Assembly (NCBI GenBank): GCA_037962975.1
Contig: CM075670.1
Span: 148,742,501 to 148,806,500, forward strand
DNA: 64,000 bases
Origin: Clitoria ternatea
Taxonomy: Eukaryota; Streptophyta; Magnoliopsida; Fabales; Fabaceae
Direction of reading: 5' to 3'
In this document: positions 24,694 through 35,133 of the stretch, one piece after another
Numbering within the stretch: the first letter of the stretch is position 1
Layout: every line of letters starts with the position of its first letter
Program-made: the position numbers and the translations under genes
The notes under the pieces: generated by a model
What the model saw: only the letters and a program-made list of their open reading frames with translations
Told to the model about the DNA's origin: nothing
Database searches by the model: none

Positions 24694-26660
24694 ATGGCTG
24701 GAATCTCACTTTTGGTTAAGGATATTAATGAGTCTCTCTACTTTGATGTTGCTCAACATAAAATTGAAGGAAGAGATGTCTCTATTGAGGTTGAAGGTGT
24801 TGGCTGGACCAGCTTCTGTTTAGACCATAAACCATTTTCTCCATTTGTTGCTCTTGAGTTCTGGAAAACCTATCAATGGACAAGACGAAAGGCATTTTGG
24901 TTGGAACTCTGCATGGAAAATAGATTGAAATATCCGAGGACTTATTGATGAATGTACTGCAATGCAATCTTGGAGGCACTATCTTCACTAAAGACTTTGA
25001 GTTTACTAAGGTCTCCAGTTTCACTACCAATGAAGCGTTGTGTGGAAAAGCTAGTCCAGATAAAACATCTTCTTGAAATCTGTTGCCCAAAGCCAATATG
25101 TTACATGTGTTGATACGTCAGGTGTTCTCTCCAAGAAAGTATGTTAAGGATACTGTATCCAAGTTGGACAGATTTTGTATGTATTATATGCTATCTTGCC
25201 AACATTTTGTTGACCTACATGACAACTTTTGTTGTGAAGAAGCAGAAGAAGGTGCCCTACCCTACTATTCTCATGAAGATCTTTAAGCTTGAGAATGTGC
25301 CTTTGGAGTTTATAACAGATTGGAAGACCAGCAGTCCGTTGATCACCAAACTACCATCCTTCACTCCTTTGTTGGATCAGCCTACTACAACTGCTACTGA
25401 AGTACAGACATCTCCTCTGAAGAGGAAAATCAAGTCTAAACCTATTGTGGATCAACCTAAGGTCATAACTGTTGAGAAGCCTACTCAACCCATCCACATA
25501 TCTTCTGCAACGGATGATGAAATGCCCATTGGGCAAGTATTAAGGAAAAAGAAGTCAGCACAATCTGCCTCTATAATCCAGACTGCTGCTGCAGAACCCA
25601 AGCCTGCTTCATCAACCCTTTCGTCTAGAAGTTCATATGACCCACACTCCACCTCTCTCAAGGACTATGTCAAGATCCCATCCAAGAAGCAATATGTTAA
25701 TTTCATTCGCTACTACTATAAGAAGTTTCTTGATGCAGATGTTACAAAATAGACCAAGTATGACTAGGTGGATTTGTACCATCTCAATTATGATATGTAC
25801 AAGTCTGATAGAGCTCAGTGGGAAGCTTTAAAAGCTGAAGTCAAGAAGAAAGTTAAGGTCGAAGAAGCTGCTTCTGCAAAAAGAAAGTCTGATGAATAAA
25901 CTAAGGTTCAGAAGCCTTTTTTAAAGAAGAATAAGAAGACGTTTGTTTCTTCTATCAAGACTTCCTCTCAACCATCTGCTCAGACTCTATCCTCTACACT
26001 TGTCACCTCTCTCCCATTTGTACCTCAACCATAGGTATCTCAACCTAAACCTTCCACTCTCCCCACCTAAGTCTGTACCTACATCCTTAGTCACCAAACC
26101 TTCTAAACCTTCTAATCCTAAACAAAAACCAGCTGCACCCAAACCCAAACCTAAAAAGTCTACCCCCTCATCTAAACCTTTTTTAAGCCTTTCCTACCCA
26201 TACCATCTGTACCCAGACCCCTTGTGCCTGAAACCATTTTTTCCCTACACATAGAATTTTACCAACCTGTAGCTGTACCCCTTGCTGAACGCAAAACCTG
26301 CACCCTTATTCTTTAACTCTCTGGCCGTCCTTTCCCTTATCATGCCCCTAGAAAACTCCGTATTTATAAACAGACCTTTTTCCCTAGACGTGGTGTTGGT
26401 ATCTTCCCTTGGTTTAGATTCCACCTTACCATCCCCCCTGAAGACCAAGCTTCAGGCTCGACTTCTGGTCTATCTAGATCACCTCATGACCAAGAACTAG
26501 AGGATCATCACCAACAAATTAAAGGAGAAAGTCTGGATCTTTGGTCCCTCTACACCTAACTGGTACATGCAGACTACAAAGAGACTCCCTGATGATATTC
26601 TAGAAATTCTTCATTCTGATCGCTCTCCAAATAGACAAACCTGAGGGCTATTGTGGGCAC
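24694..26660 (+). pseudogene. Env-like third gene (ORF3) of the SIRE-type element, broken
   Basis: It starts MAGISLLVKD at 24694 and stays open to 24946. The reading then continues in other frames: 25141-25752, with a Lys/Pro/Thr-rich region and the SLKDYVKIPSKKQYVNF segment, then a Pro/Ser/Lys-rich stretch at about 25930-26200 and a tail to about 26640. The location after pol and the proline-rich centre match the envelope-like proteins of SIRE elements. Whether these ever act as envelopes is not known. I see no clear signal peptide or transmembrane helix in the surviving frames. Several frameshifts and stops show it is dead. Confidence 0.65.
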
Positions 26661-27292
26661 ATTACCTCTGGGAAAGAGATCAAGTATGTAGTACTTCTAT
26701 TATTGTGATTGATATTTGCAACTTTTGGGGCTATGTTGGAAAAATAGCTCAAACTCATCCTACCTTTTGGGATACTTTCAAAGTTATTATTTCTCCCTCT
26801 ATCAGTTTCCCTTTATTATTCTCACTGACCACCCTTATTTCTTTTATCGACAAATTGGTCGTTTACTTTTGGTGTTTGCTTCTACTTCCCAGCTCTTTTA
26901 TGCTTCTGTCTCACATTGTCTTCCTGCCCCTCTTAAGGCTGCTAGGTCTCTGTGATGTCCATCCTCTTGTTGATACCAAAAGGGGAAAAAGTATGAAATG
27001 TGAGATAAATCTAAGTAAATAGGAATACCTTGTAGTTTGTATTCCTTTACGTTTTTAAAGTTATATGTAATACATTTTGTTTACATAAATAATAATCTGC
27101 TTAGTTTGCATATCTGTTTCTTCAAGCATTTATTATTTATAACAGAAGTCTGTTATATGCGAATAACTTGATTGACTTGAAACTGGAAAATATAACAACT
27201 CATTTATTCTGAATCAAGTATTTCATTGCTTCAACTTTCTCTGCAATACAGACCTTATTTCATCTAAAAGACTTGATGTTTGTTATCAACAA
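26661..27292 (+). other. 3' noncoding region of the SIRE element
   Basis: AT-rich DNA between the env-like gene and the polypurine tract. A hydrophobic open stretch at 26651-27022 might be the far end of the env-like frame, but I cannot support it. Confidence 0.4.
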
Positions 27293-27304
27293 ATATTGGG
27301 AGAT
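27293..27304 (+). other. Polypurine tract, SIRE-type element
   Basis: ATTGGGAGAT directly before the 3' LTR, the usual copia form. Confidence 0.7.
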
Positions 27305-28636
27305 TGTCATAATCTAGTCTGAATTCAAGATTAAGAAGTCTTAAACCCCGTGTGATTTGTTAAGAATATACATCAAGACTCTTAGCTAAAATAAAGTTTA
27401 TACGTGTAGTTTATCTAACAATTTTGTTTAAGTGTGACAGGAAGTCCATAGAAATCTATTTGCAAAGAATAGGGGGAGTTTGTAAAACTCAATTCGTTAT
27501 TGAAAAAGAGAGTCTATACTCACTGAAGACTTCTTTTAGTCAAGTTTTTTTGAAGCTATAGACCTTGAGATGTTTTCTCTTTCCTCCTCTAAAAGTGTTT
27601 GAAAAGGATCTTTCCTCTTTAAATAGGAGCTGTATGGACTTTATCACATCAACTCTGTATCCACCCTTAAAGAAGTAATGAACGGAAAAGTTGAAGGCCT
27701 GCTTATAAGAACCAAGAAAACTGCCTCAAGTATCTCAAGATGTTAGGAAAAGTTGATCCTGTCCAAGTCAGACAGCCTAAGGTCAACAGCTACGAAGCTA
27801 TACCAGTTTGCTTAAAATGGATAAGAAAAAAAGGATCTTTTCAAGAAAACTATCAAGGCAACCCATTTAAGGGATTATCTCTAAAGCACGTCTCTGCACT
27901 CGCTGACTATATGATTCTTGAGAAGATCAATAAACTTGAAGCTGAACCAACAACTATCTCTAAGAAGCCTATAAATACAAGAAACTTTCAAACTTAAAGA
28001 GACTTTTGCCAACATCATTTGAACACTCTTTGATATCTCTCTAGAACCAAAAGTTTGAAAGACTTTTTCTGAAAAGTTTCTAAGTTCTTGTATTTTACTA
28101 CATCACTCTTCTTGTAGTTCTGCTTCTAGTAGAACTTGACTTATAGTAATCTATAGCTCAGTGTACCTGTCTTAATATTTCATATATTTGTATGTTGAGT
28201 TATTTATTGTAATATCAAACTCTCTATCATTCCTCTTTGTAAAATCTGGTGTGTTGCTAGAGTCTATTAGTGTAGGAAACATTTGTGTCCTGAAGAGGCT
28301 TTTGAAAGAATACTTGGGTGTTTGTAGCCAGGAGTGGCTCTTTGAAATAATACTTAGGTTATAAGCCATAAGTGGTTGGAGTCAAGAATACTTGAGACAC
28401 ATGTGTTGTGCTGTTATTGTAAAGGTGCCTTTTACAATAGTGAAAATCCTTCAAGTCTGAAGGGACTAGACGTAGCTTCTACTTTAGAAGTGAACCAATA
28501 TAAATCTGTTGTGTGATTATTTATTCCCTTCTCTGGTCTGTTAATTCATTTAGCTTGTTTAGGAGTTTGTAAAAGTTTTCAAAAAGAATTTCAGACTTAT
28601 TCAACCCCCTCTTCTAAGTCTAACTCTGAACCATCA
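27305..28636 (+). repeat. 3' LTR of the SIRE-type element
   Basis: A direct repeat of 18100-19427 with many scattered substitutions. The TATA box CCTATAAATAC is at about 27968. It ends AACCATCA before ACTAT. The 85-codon open frame at 27740 is within the LTR and is not a gene. Confidence 0.92.
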
Positions 28637-30094
28637 ACTATAAATGTCAATCAAGCCATCAAGGCATTCACTTTCTTAATTTAGCCACTCAGGCATTCAA
28701 TATCAAATACAATGGCGGCCACTCAGGCACACATCTCTTCTTAATTCTCTGTTCATCACAAATTATGTTTTCATATCAACATAGGTCACTCAGGCATCAT
28801 TAATATTAAATCCAGGTCATAACAACCACTTAGATACAATAGATGCAATTTCAATCATAATTTTGATCAATCAATTAGATACAAGTTCATATTCATACAC
28901 AGATGCAATTTCATCTATAATTTCTCATATAACATGAAGTTCATCATTCTATTTTTTGAAACTTATTCCAACATATATACATATATGTCATCTACTTAAG
29001 TTCATTAAGAACTACTTATCAATTTCATCATTCACCATTATACAAGATTTATGCATAACAATTCATAGTTTTCATTGTCAGCCTTACTAATTTCATGTCT
29101 AGTCATAACTTTTATTGGATAATTCATATCGATCTTACACTATAATTAAGTTAAGCATTTAATGCTAATTATACCCCATTTTCAAACATCAATCGACATT
29201 TCTAATGAATTAAGACTTTGAACACCTCCTTACCTCAATTCCAAGCTTTCGGCATATACTCTCGATACCAGATACGCCTAATATCTAAAATTTAAAGGAT
29301 TTACGAATTGGGTTAACATTTCGACCTCCAAATCAAAAATCACTTTACCGAAACAACTCTAAATACATTTTTAAGGCTTCCAAAACTTACACCGATTAAT
29401 TTCGCTCTATTCCAAGTCTCTCTTTGGCTAACACCTCGTTGATATTTGGTTCGTAACCTCCAGGCATCGAAATGAAACTCGTTAACACCTAACGCCACTT
29501 TTGAACCTTAGAAGCTTGGTTCCTTCCAATTTTTGCTTAAAAAATCAAACAACAGAAACCCAAGAAACCTCACACTAGGCAAATTTTGGTTTTAAGAGAA
29601 AGCACCTCAGAATATGAAATTGAAGCTATCAAGGTGCTTACCTCTCTCCCACGATTCTAATTTTGCGATCAATTTTAAGTTTCACTAAGAATTCAAGCTC
29701 TCATTCACGCTTAGAAGCTCACGACCATGAAAGGAGAAAGAAAAGCTTGGTTTCTCATTTCCTTCAACATACACATGGAGAAGAAAGGAAGAAAGGAAAA
29801 TGATTTTAATACCAAGGGCATTTGGGTCTTTTCTTATTTTCCTTTTTTTCTAATTTCTTTTCTCTTTTTTATTTATTTTAAGTAAGTAAAATTTACTTTC
29901 ACCTCATGGTAACTTATATTTTACCACTACAATTTAATCCAACTTCAAATTTTACAAATTAATCACCCAAAATTAATTATTCTAATTTTACCACTTTAAT
30001 AAAAATTCCCAATTAATTTAATTTAATGCTCAATGATGCTTAATTAATTTTATGTGGCAAAAATAAATTTTAATTTAATATCAGAGATGTTACA
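28637..30094 (-). repeat. Solo LTR, part right of the SIRE element
   Basis: Continuation of 16344-18099. Several copies of a CACTCAGGCATTC-like motif lie at about 28660-28795. The right edge TGTAACATC (minus strand) is the LTR start. No coding content seen. Confidence 0.7.
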
Positions 30095-30250
30095 ATTTAT
30101 TACATAAAATTTAGTAGCTATAAAAATATATATAATGAGGATATATTTGGTAAACAATCATTTAATGATATTGGAAAAGTATAATTTTACTTATATTAAA
30201 AAACCAAAAAATTTCACTAAAATTTATTTGTATTGAAATCAAAGATAGTA
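30095..30250 (+). mobile_element. Stowaway-like MITE copy A, right part
   Basis: It matches the reverse complement of about 30251-30405 along its length (for example ATATTTGGTAAACAATCATTTAATGA against the copy B strand). It is the missing half of 16241-16343. Its outer end is worn (GAAATCAAAGATAGTA). Confidence 0.8.
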
Positions 30251-30526
30251 TTACCTCCGGTTTCAAATATAAGAAATTTTTAGTGGAATTTTTGGTCCCT
30301 TAATGTAAGTAAAATTATATTTTCTCAATGTCATTAAATGTTTGTTTACCAAATATGTTCTCCTTGTATATATTTTTAAGGCCACTAATTCTTTAGGTAA
30401 TAAATAATATTAAAGGTATTTTAATAAACTAAATCAAATATATAAGAATATTAATATAAATAACTACTTCTAATTACTATTTTTAATATATGTAAAATTA
30501 AATACTTTTACTTATATTTGGAATTC
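30249..30526 (-). mobile_element. Stowaway-like MITE copy B
   Basis: About 280 bp with inverted ends: CTCCGGTTTCAAATATAAG at the left and CTTATATTTGGAA at the right, preceded by TA. The ends and size fit Stowaway (mariner-type) MITEs, which move by a transposase in trans and insert at TA. It faces copy A head to head and lies about 240 bp beyond the stop codon of the RAV-like gene. Confidence 0.8.
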
Positions 30527-30767
30527 TATTGCGACTATCCATTATGAAAATAAAATTTCTCTTTAGAAATATAAGAAAACAACTGTATGACTAAATGATG
30601 ATCTTCTTAGTCCTCATAGTAGAATGTTATGTAAAGGGGTACAACTAAGAAATTGCTAACACATCTCTCAACTTTCTTCTAATAATTCTCCAAAATTCTA
30701 GTTGATCTGATGGGGACAGGTTTCATATACAGGCAAAAGTAAATCCACAAATTTGAATAGACTATAT
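30527..30767. other. 3' flank of the RAV-like gene
   Basis: About 240 bp between the MITE and the stop codon of the minus-strand gene. It should hold the 3' UTR and poly(A) signal; AT-rich, no single signal stands out. Confidence 0.4.
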
Positions 30768-31739
30768 TCAGTTGATACATACACCAAATAACCTCAAACC
30801 TTTTTGTGCATTCAATTCCTTTCCATCCTTGGTCTCTTCATCTTCATGTTTTACTACATCGTAAGTTCCCAAAACTTGTTTTCCACTCTGCCTTATCTCA
30901 TCTGCTTTATTATAGTAAATTACATCAATCAATGAAAACACTTGTCCCTTGTCTCTTCCTTTCCTCAAATCCATAGGCTCACACACATAAAACACAATGA
31001 TATCTTTAGCCTTCAATTTCTTATCCTTCACAAACCGGTTCCACCCCCTTGTGAACACATAACTCTGGCTACTCTTCCAATAGCAGTATCGAAATTTCCA
31101 CAATAGCATGAGTTTGTCATAAAACACAACCTCCACATCAACACTCCCATTTTCCATTTCTTCATTATTTGTTTCTATACAAGGAAAATATGTAACGGCA
31201 TGTTTTTTTGGGATCACAAGCCTGTTGAGCTTACCCACATCACTTGGTGTTAATTCTTTTTGGAAAAGTTGTGTGCAACAGAATTGTTCCTCACCATTCA
31301 CACCTATTTGTTTGCGATTATATTCAACCCATTGGGTTTGACGTGTCCTAAGAAATGTGGCAAATTTAGAAGGGTAAGTGCCATCTCTTATCATGGCAAG
31401 CATTGTTTCTGGGTTGTAATGGCTTTGAAACTGTGGCTCTTGAACTGTTTGATCGTTCCATGGAAAGTTTCTGTGGTTTTCTCCACTTCTAAGTTTGATG
31501 CTGGCACTGTCATAAGCCATAGCAGCCTCTATTTCTGATTTGAATGTGCCTAACCAGATTCTTTGGTGGTTTGCATATATTTGTGCACCCCAATTCCCGT
31601 TTTGTTGAGGCACAACACCTTTGAACTTGTAGAGCGAGATGTCCTCTTCATCTTGCCTAGCACGTTTTAATGTGTCATGTGCAGAATTTGAAGCTACTTC
31701 CTTGTTTGCACTTGTTTTACACTTTGAAATCAGAATCAT
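30768..31739 (-). CDS. RAV-like AP2/ERF and B3 domain transcription repressor
   Basis: An intact, intronless gene of 323 codons. The open frame extends six codons upstream, but only to a TTG; the first ATG is at 31739. Residues 38-94 form an AP2/ERF domain (KFKGVVPQQNGNWGAQI..., RIWLGTF, AAMAYDSA, NFPW). A MIRDGTYPSKF linker follows at 116-126. Residues 158-255 form a B3 domain (LTPSDVGKLNRLVIPKKHA, WKFRYCYWKSSQSYVFTRGW). RLFGV at 316-320 is the R/KLFGV repression motif of B3 repressors. Proteins of this RAV/TEMPRANILLO group bind bipartite CAACA and CACCTG sites in the nucleus and repress flowering and growth genes. The linker and the AP2 sequence look closest to the Arabidopsis At1g50680/At1g51120 branch. 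The nearby DNA is AT-rich, with TATA-like TATATAAT about 40-50 bp before the ATG. This is the only host gene I recognise in the window. Confidence 0.93.
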   Translation of the reverse strand: MILISKCKTSANKEVASNSAHDTLKRARQDEEDISLYKFKGVVPQQNGNWGAQIYANHQRIWLGTFKSEIEAAMAYDSASIKLRSGENHRNFPWNDQTVQEPQFQSHYNPETMLAMIRDGTYPSKFATFLRTRQTQWVEYNRKQIGVNGEEQFCCTQLFQKELTPSDVGKLNRLVIPKKHAVTYFPCIETNNEEMENGSVDVEVVFYDKLMLLWKFRYCYWKSSQSYVFTRGWNRFVKDKKLKAKDIIVFYVCEPMDLRKGRDKGQVFSLIDVIYYNKADEIRQSGKQVLGTYDVVKHEDEETKDGKELNAQKGLRLFGVCIN

Positions 31740-33649
31740 TTCCCTAATAATTATCAATCTTCTCCAGAAAAATAAATAACTAAATTATATATCTTTTGTT
31801 GTTGTTTTTCTTATATTTAAAATTGAAAATATATGCAACGACAAATGAAAGTTAACAGAGGATTTATGGATGGATGGAATCTGGCAATTAATGGTGGTGT
31901 GTTGTTGGAAAATGATATCCATCGTGGTTACTAAATTTGGAAATGGAGACAACTCAGTTGAGAAACGGAAGTGGCTAGTTGAAACAAAATTCAAGTTAGG
32001 GTGGTGGAGCAAATCCCAAGTGGCCTTGGCTTAATTTAGGAAAACTAATGATTTTTTATAGCTAAGCATCTAGTTTTGCATGCTATGGTTGAAAAAATGT
32101 CATTTTACTTTGTTGAGATTCGTTTTCTTTCCTAGTACATGATCGATTCTCGTGAGGTTAATGTTTTTTCTTGAATCCTTAACAGAAAACACCACCTGAA
32201 TGACAAGACAAACCGTTATCCAAATACTCATACTACAACACAACTGTTTTATAATGAGTTGTTATATATATGAATGGAAAAAAAATCTGCCACACCATAC
32301 AACACAACACAACCTAAGATTGGATGTTCTATACAAATGACGTGTTGTATGAATAACATATCTCCTCCTGTTAGATTCCATCTATGTTTAGAAATTAGAA
32401 GAGTTAAATTATTTCGGAGGTAAGATTATTTAAAATTCTCTCGCATTTATTTATTTTCTTTTTATCCCTTGTTTGTTAAAAATTATAGGTTAAAATACAC
32501 ATTCAATTTTCTTAAAATTTAGGATTTAGGAATAGTTTAGCCTTGAAAATTTTAGGATTGACTAAAATTGACATTCCATTAGTATTTCTGTCAGCAGCTG
32601 AGGTAACTAACACTTGTGTCATGTAACATCTCATTTTCTACCCAAATAGCATATAGGTTCTTATGCTTATTTGATACGAGTTGCGTACCTATCAAGAGAT
32701 AGATAAAGTATGACAAAGTCGTCAATACTCTGAAACATAGTTAATTCTATAAGACATATGAATTAGTCTGTGTTTCATATTTATCTTTAATTCAAATATT
32801 TTTTGTTTGTTATTAATTGGTCAATCATTTTAATTATGAGATTTTGATCCTTACATATATTTCGTCCAATACTAATGAAATATTATTCTTATTATAATTA
32901 TATTATTTATTTACTTACCACAATTTCATTTCATACTCATATATTATTGAAATACTATTATTTCATCCAATATTAGCTCAATATATCTATTTTTAATTCT
33001 TAAGAAAACAAACTAATATATTTTAAAAATATCTGTTAATAATATTTTTGAAAAATTTAATTAGAAAGAGGATCTTAAAATGATTAAATCAATATTTACA
33101 GTTTACAAAATTATTTCGAAAAGATTTTAAAGGTTACCATGTCTCTTCTTCACTGTTTTCATTTTACGTTTTATTTTTTTAATATTTTTATTTTTACATA
33201 TTTATGTTTAAGTTCTTGTCAAAAAGTTTAAATTAGAAATTTGAAGGAATTATATTATGATCCTTTAGAACTTTTTGATTGTCTTATTATTTTTTTGTTT
33301 CTGGATTTTTTTTTGTAAAATTTTAAAAATATTTTCAAAATAATATATTTTGAATAACCTTATATATTCATATAACATTACTTAAAATAAAATACTTTTA
33401 CAAGAGTGTGAAGTTAATTTATAGAATTTTTTAAAGAAATCATTTCAAGTGGCTTTACCTAAAAATATTCAGTTTGAGTAAAATCATGAATTTTGCCGAT
33501 TGTGAGGGAACCAAGAAGATACTGGAGAATTTTATTAACAAAAAATTTGGGATTTTCGAAATTTAAATTTTACGATACTCTTTCTGAAATTAGTCCGGTT
33601 TACTATGATATCGCTATATTTTGAAAATAATTGATTTTGGATTTTCAAG
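31740..33649. other. AT-rich intergenic DNA upstream of the RAV-like gene
   Basis: The first few hundred bases should be the RAV promoter and 5' UTR on the minus strand (TATA-like motifs near 31785 and 31815). Beyond that the DNA is plain AT-rich sequence. I see no coding frame, RNA gene or clear repeat. Confidence 0.5.
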
Positions 33650-34130
33650 ATTGATGCCTAATACTAGCCCAAAGAGTGCGCTTCGAAGTATCATTGTTTT
33701 GGTCACACCGAGCCTTTCCAGCATCGGACCACCCTTATCAATCTCACCGGAGTGAGACTTCGTAAAATGCCTACATTGGTCTCATTCCCTTGCATACACT
33801 TTATGCCCTATATCCCTGACCGGAGTCAACATGGTAATTTGCGTATCTCTATCGGTGTAGCCCATGACTGGAGTCAGAGGATTACCATGAGTAAGTACAA
33901 GGCATATTGCCTTTAATCCTATAAAGGGTGTCAGGAACACTTGCAAGCATGATAGCTTTATCCCAGATTTATAGAGTCTGTACTGACATATGCCATGTAG
34001 GACGTCCTCATCGCCACTCCCTATAAATATATCTCATTCATACCTTAAAGGTAAGATGACACGTTCACCAAACCCACGCTTTTATGCTTCAATATTTAGT
34101 ATTCAAACTAAATTGAGCCTTGGAGTGTCT
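33650..34130 (+). repeat. Probable old Tat/Ogre-type LTR remnant
   Basis: There is a CCCTATAAATATATC TATA box at about 34018, then ATTTAGTATTCAAACTAAATTGAGCCTTGGAGTGTCTTTATGGGTGGCACC. This resembles the TTGAGCGTCGGAGTGTC...GGTGCCACC end that I recall from Ogre/Tat LTRs. Repeated GACCGGAGTCA / GACTGGAGTCA phrases occur at 33830-33880. The call rests on motif memory; no second LTR is visible. Confidence 0.4.
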
Positions 34131-34132
34131 TT

Positions 34133-34459
34133 ATGGGTGGCACCACATCTCGCTCATTAGCGCGTTATGTTGGTGTGATGACCAGAGAAGGCACCAGGAC
34201 ATTGGTCCCTTGGGTCCGTCTATGTGACATCGACCCAGACAGGATCAAACAATATCACAATGAAGAGATAAACCGGTACCCCAGTTGGAGTCCTATCCCC
34301 ATATCAGATAGAAAACTGGCATGCCTAGTGGGACTCGTTAAAGGTATTCACACATTCATAAACAATCACAATCTTGGATGCGTTACCAACATAGGTTCCC
34401 AACCTCTGATCACCATATTTGACATGTACCTACTGGAGATTTACACACCCTATGTGTGA
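34133..34459 (+). other. Open frame of 108 codons after the LTR-like remnant, not recognised
   Basis: It starts MGGTTSRSLAR and holds VPWVRLCDIDPDRIKQY. I know no domain for it. It starts within the LTR-like end, so it is more likely leader sequence of the old element than a host gene. Confidence 0.2.
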
Positions 34460-34659
34460 ACTTCAAGCGGTAAACAACGCCTGTAGTAAACAACTACGTG
34501 GTCACTCTAAAGGACCACGTCGTCTCAAATAGGGAAGATCTCTCAAGAAATTTCTAAGTATTGTCATGTATTCTAAATAGTTGTGGCTAACATGTAATTA
34601 ATTATAATAACCAACATAATGTATATAGCGTGTAGCTTTCATCCATTTATAAATTTTTA

Positions 34660-35133
34660 GGGTGGTGTCATATAGACTCCTCTGACATTAACGGTCTCAT
34701 ATAAGGCCCCATACCAGACCCCAATGAGTGACACCCTAATTATTAGAAACAATGATTAACCACTTGGCCTCAATGAGTGGCAAGGATTGGTAACCAACTA
34801 GGTGTAATATCGGACCTGATAAACAGTGCAAGTGGAACATAGCCCCACGAGTGACCTAGCTAGCTAGCCGCCATGAGCCTAGTTAATAAAACTCCAAGAG
34901 TGACACCCTAGTCATCGAAAATGATGATCGACCACTTGGCCCCAATGACTCATGAGGATTGGTTACCTTAGCTGCAACCATACCAGACCCCATGAGCGAC
35001 GCAAGTAGGGCCTCTAAGAAAATGGAGTCGACATTACCCACGAACAGTAAAATGAGCTACAAGGTCTTAAATTATTACTCAAGAACTATACCAGGTCTAG
35101 CCATATGTACAGCCAACAAAACGGCCTATGAGG
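34660..35133 (+). repeat. Imperfect tandem repeat of about 165-170 bp
   Basis: Two degenerate units. GAGTGACACCCTAATTATT...ACCACTTGGCCTCAATGAGTGG...GGATTGGTAACC (34728-34795) recurs as GAGTGACACCCTAGTCATC...ACCACTTGGCCCCAATGACT...GGATTGGTTACC (34899-34965). Further CCATGAGCGAC-like phrases follow. It ends where the Tork-like LTR begins. Confidence 0.6.

Larger units (their letters stand above)
18100..28636 (+). mobile_element. Ty1/copia SIRE/Maximus-type element with env-like gene
   Basis: Two LTRs of about 1.33 kb (TGTTAGAATC/TGTCATAATC to AACCATCA) flank a 7.9-kb interior with tRNA-Met primer site, gag, pol in copia order, a third env-like coding region and a polypurine tract. The flanking pentamers GCTAT and ACTAT agree at four of five bases, a likely target duplication. 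The size and the env-like region after pol are SIRE features. Many substitutions separate the LTRs and all genes carry stops, so this is an old, inactive copy. It lies inside a solo Ty3 LTR. Confidence 0.9.
16344..30094 (-). mobile_element. Solo Ty3/gypsy LTR, minus strand, split by the SIRE insertion
   Basis: Two blocks (16344-18099 and 28637-30094, about 3.2 kb together) form one LTR. On the minus strand it starts TGTAACATCTC, the usual start of Tekay-type LTRs (plus strand ends GATGTTACA at 30094). There is no gag or pol of its own. Both outer flanks are the two halves of one MITE, so nothing else of the element remains: a solo LTR left by LTR-LTR recombination. The left edge is approximate; no clean 5-bp duplication is visible. 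It includes GGTAATC(A/G)ATTACC palindromes near 16492 and 16543, and GCCACTCAGGCATTC-type repeats near 28660-28795. Confidence 0.75.

Noticed and set aside
27740..27997. Plus-strand 85-codon frame
   Set aside because: It lies in the SIRE LTR and is only the repeated LTR sequence around the TATA region.
31260..31538. Plus-strand 92-codon frame
   Set aside because: Shadow of the RAV-like gene.
30768..31757. Start of the RAV-like protein six codons further upstream
   Set aside because: That codon is TTG; the first ATG in frame is at 31739.
31785..32012. Minus-strand 75-codon frame just upstream of the RAV-like gene
   Set aside because: Low-complexity, no domain, ends before the RAV ATG; best read as promoter/leader DNA.
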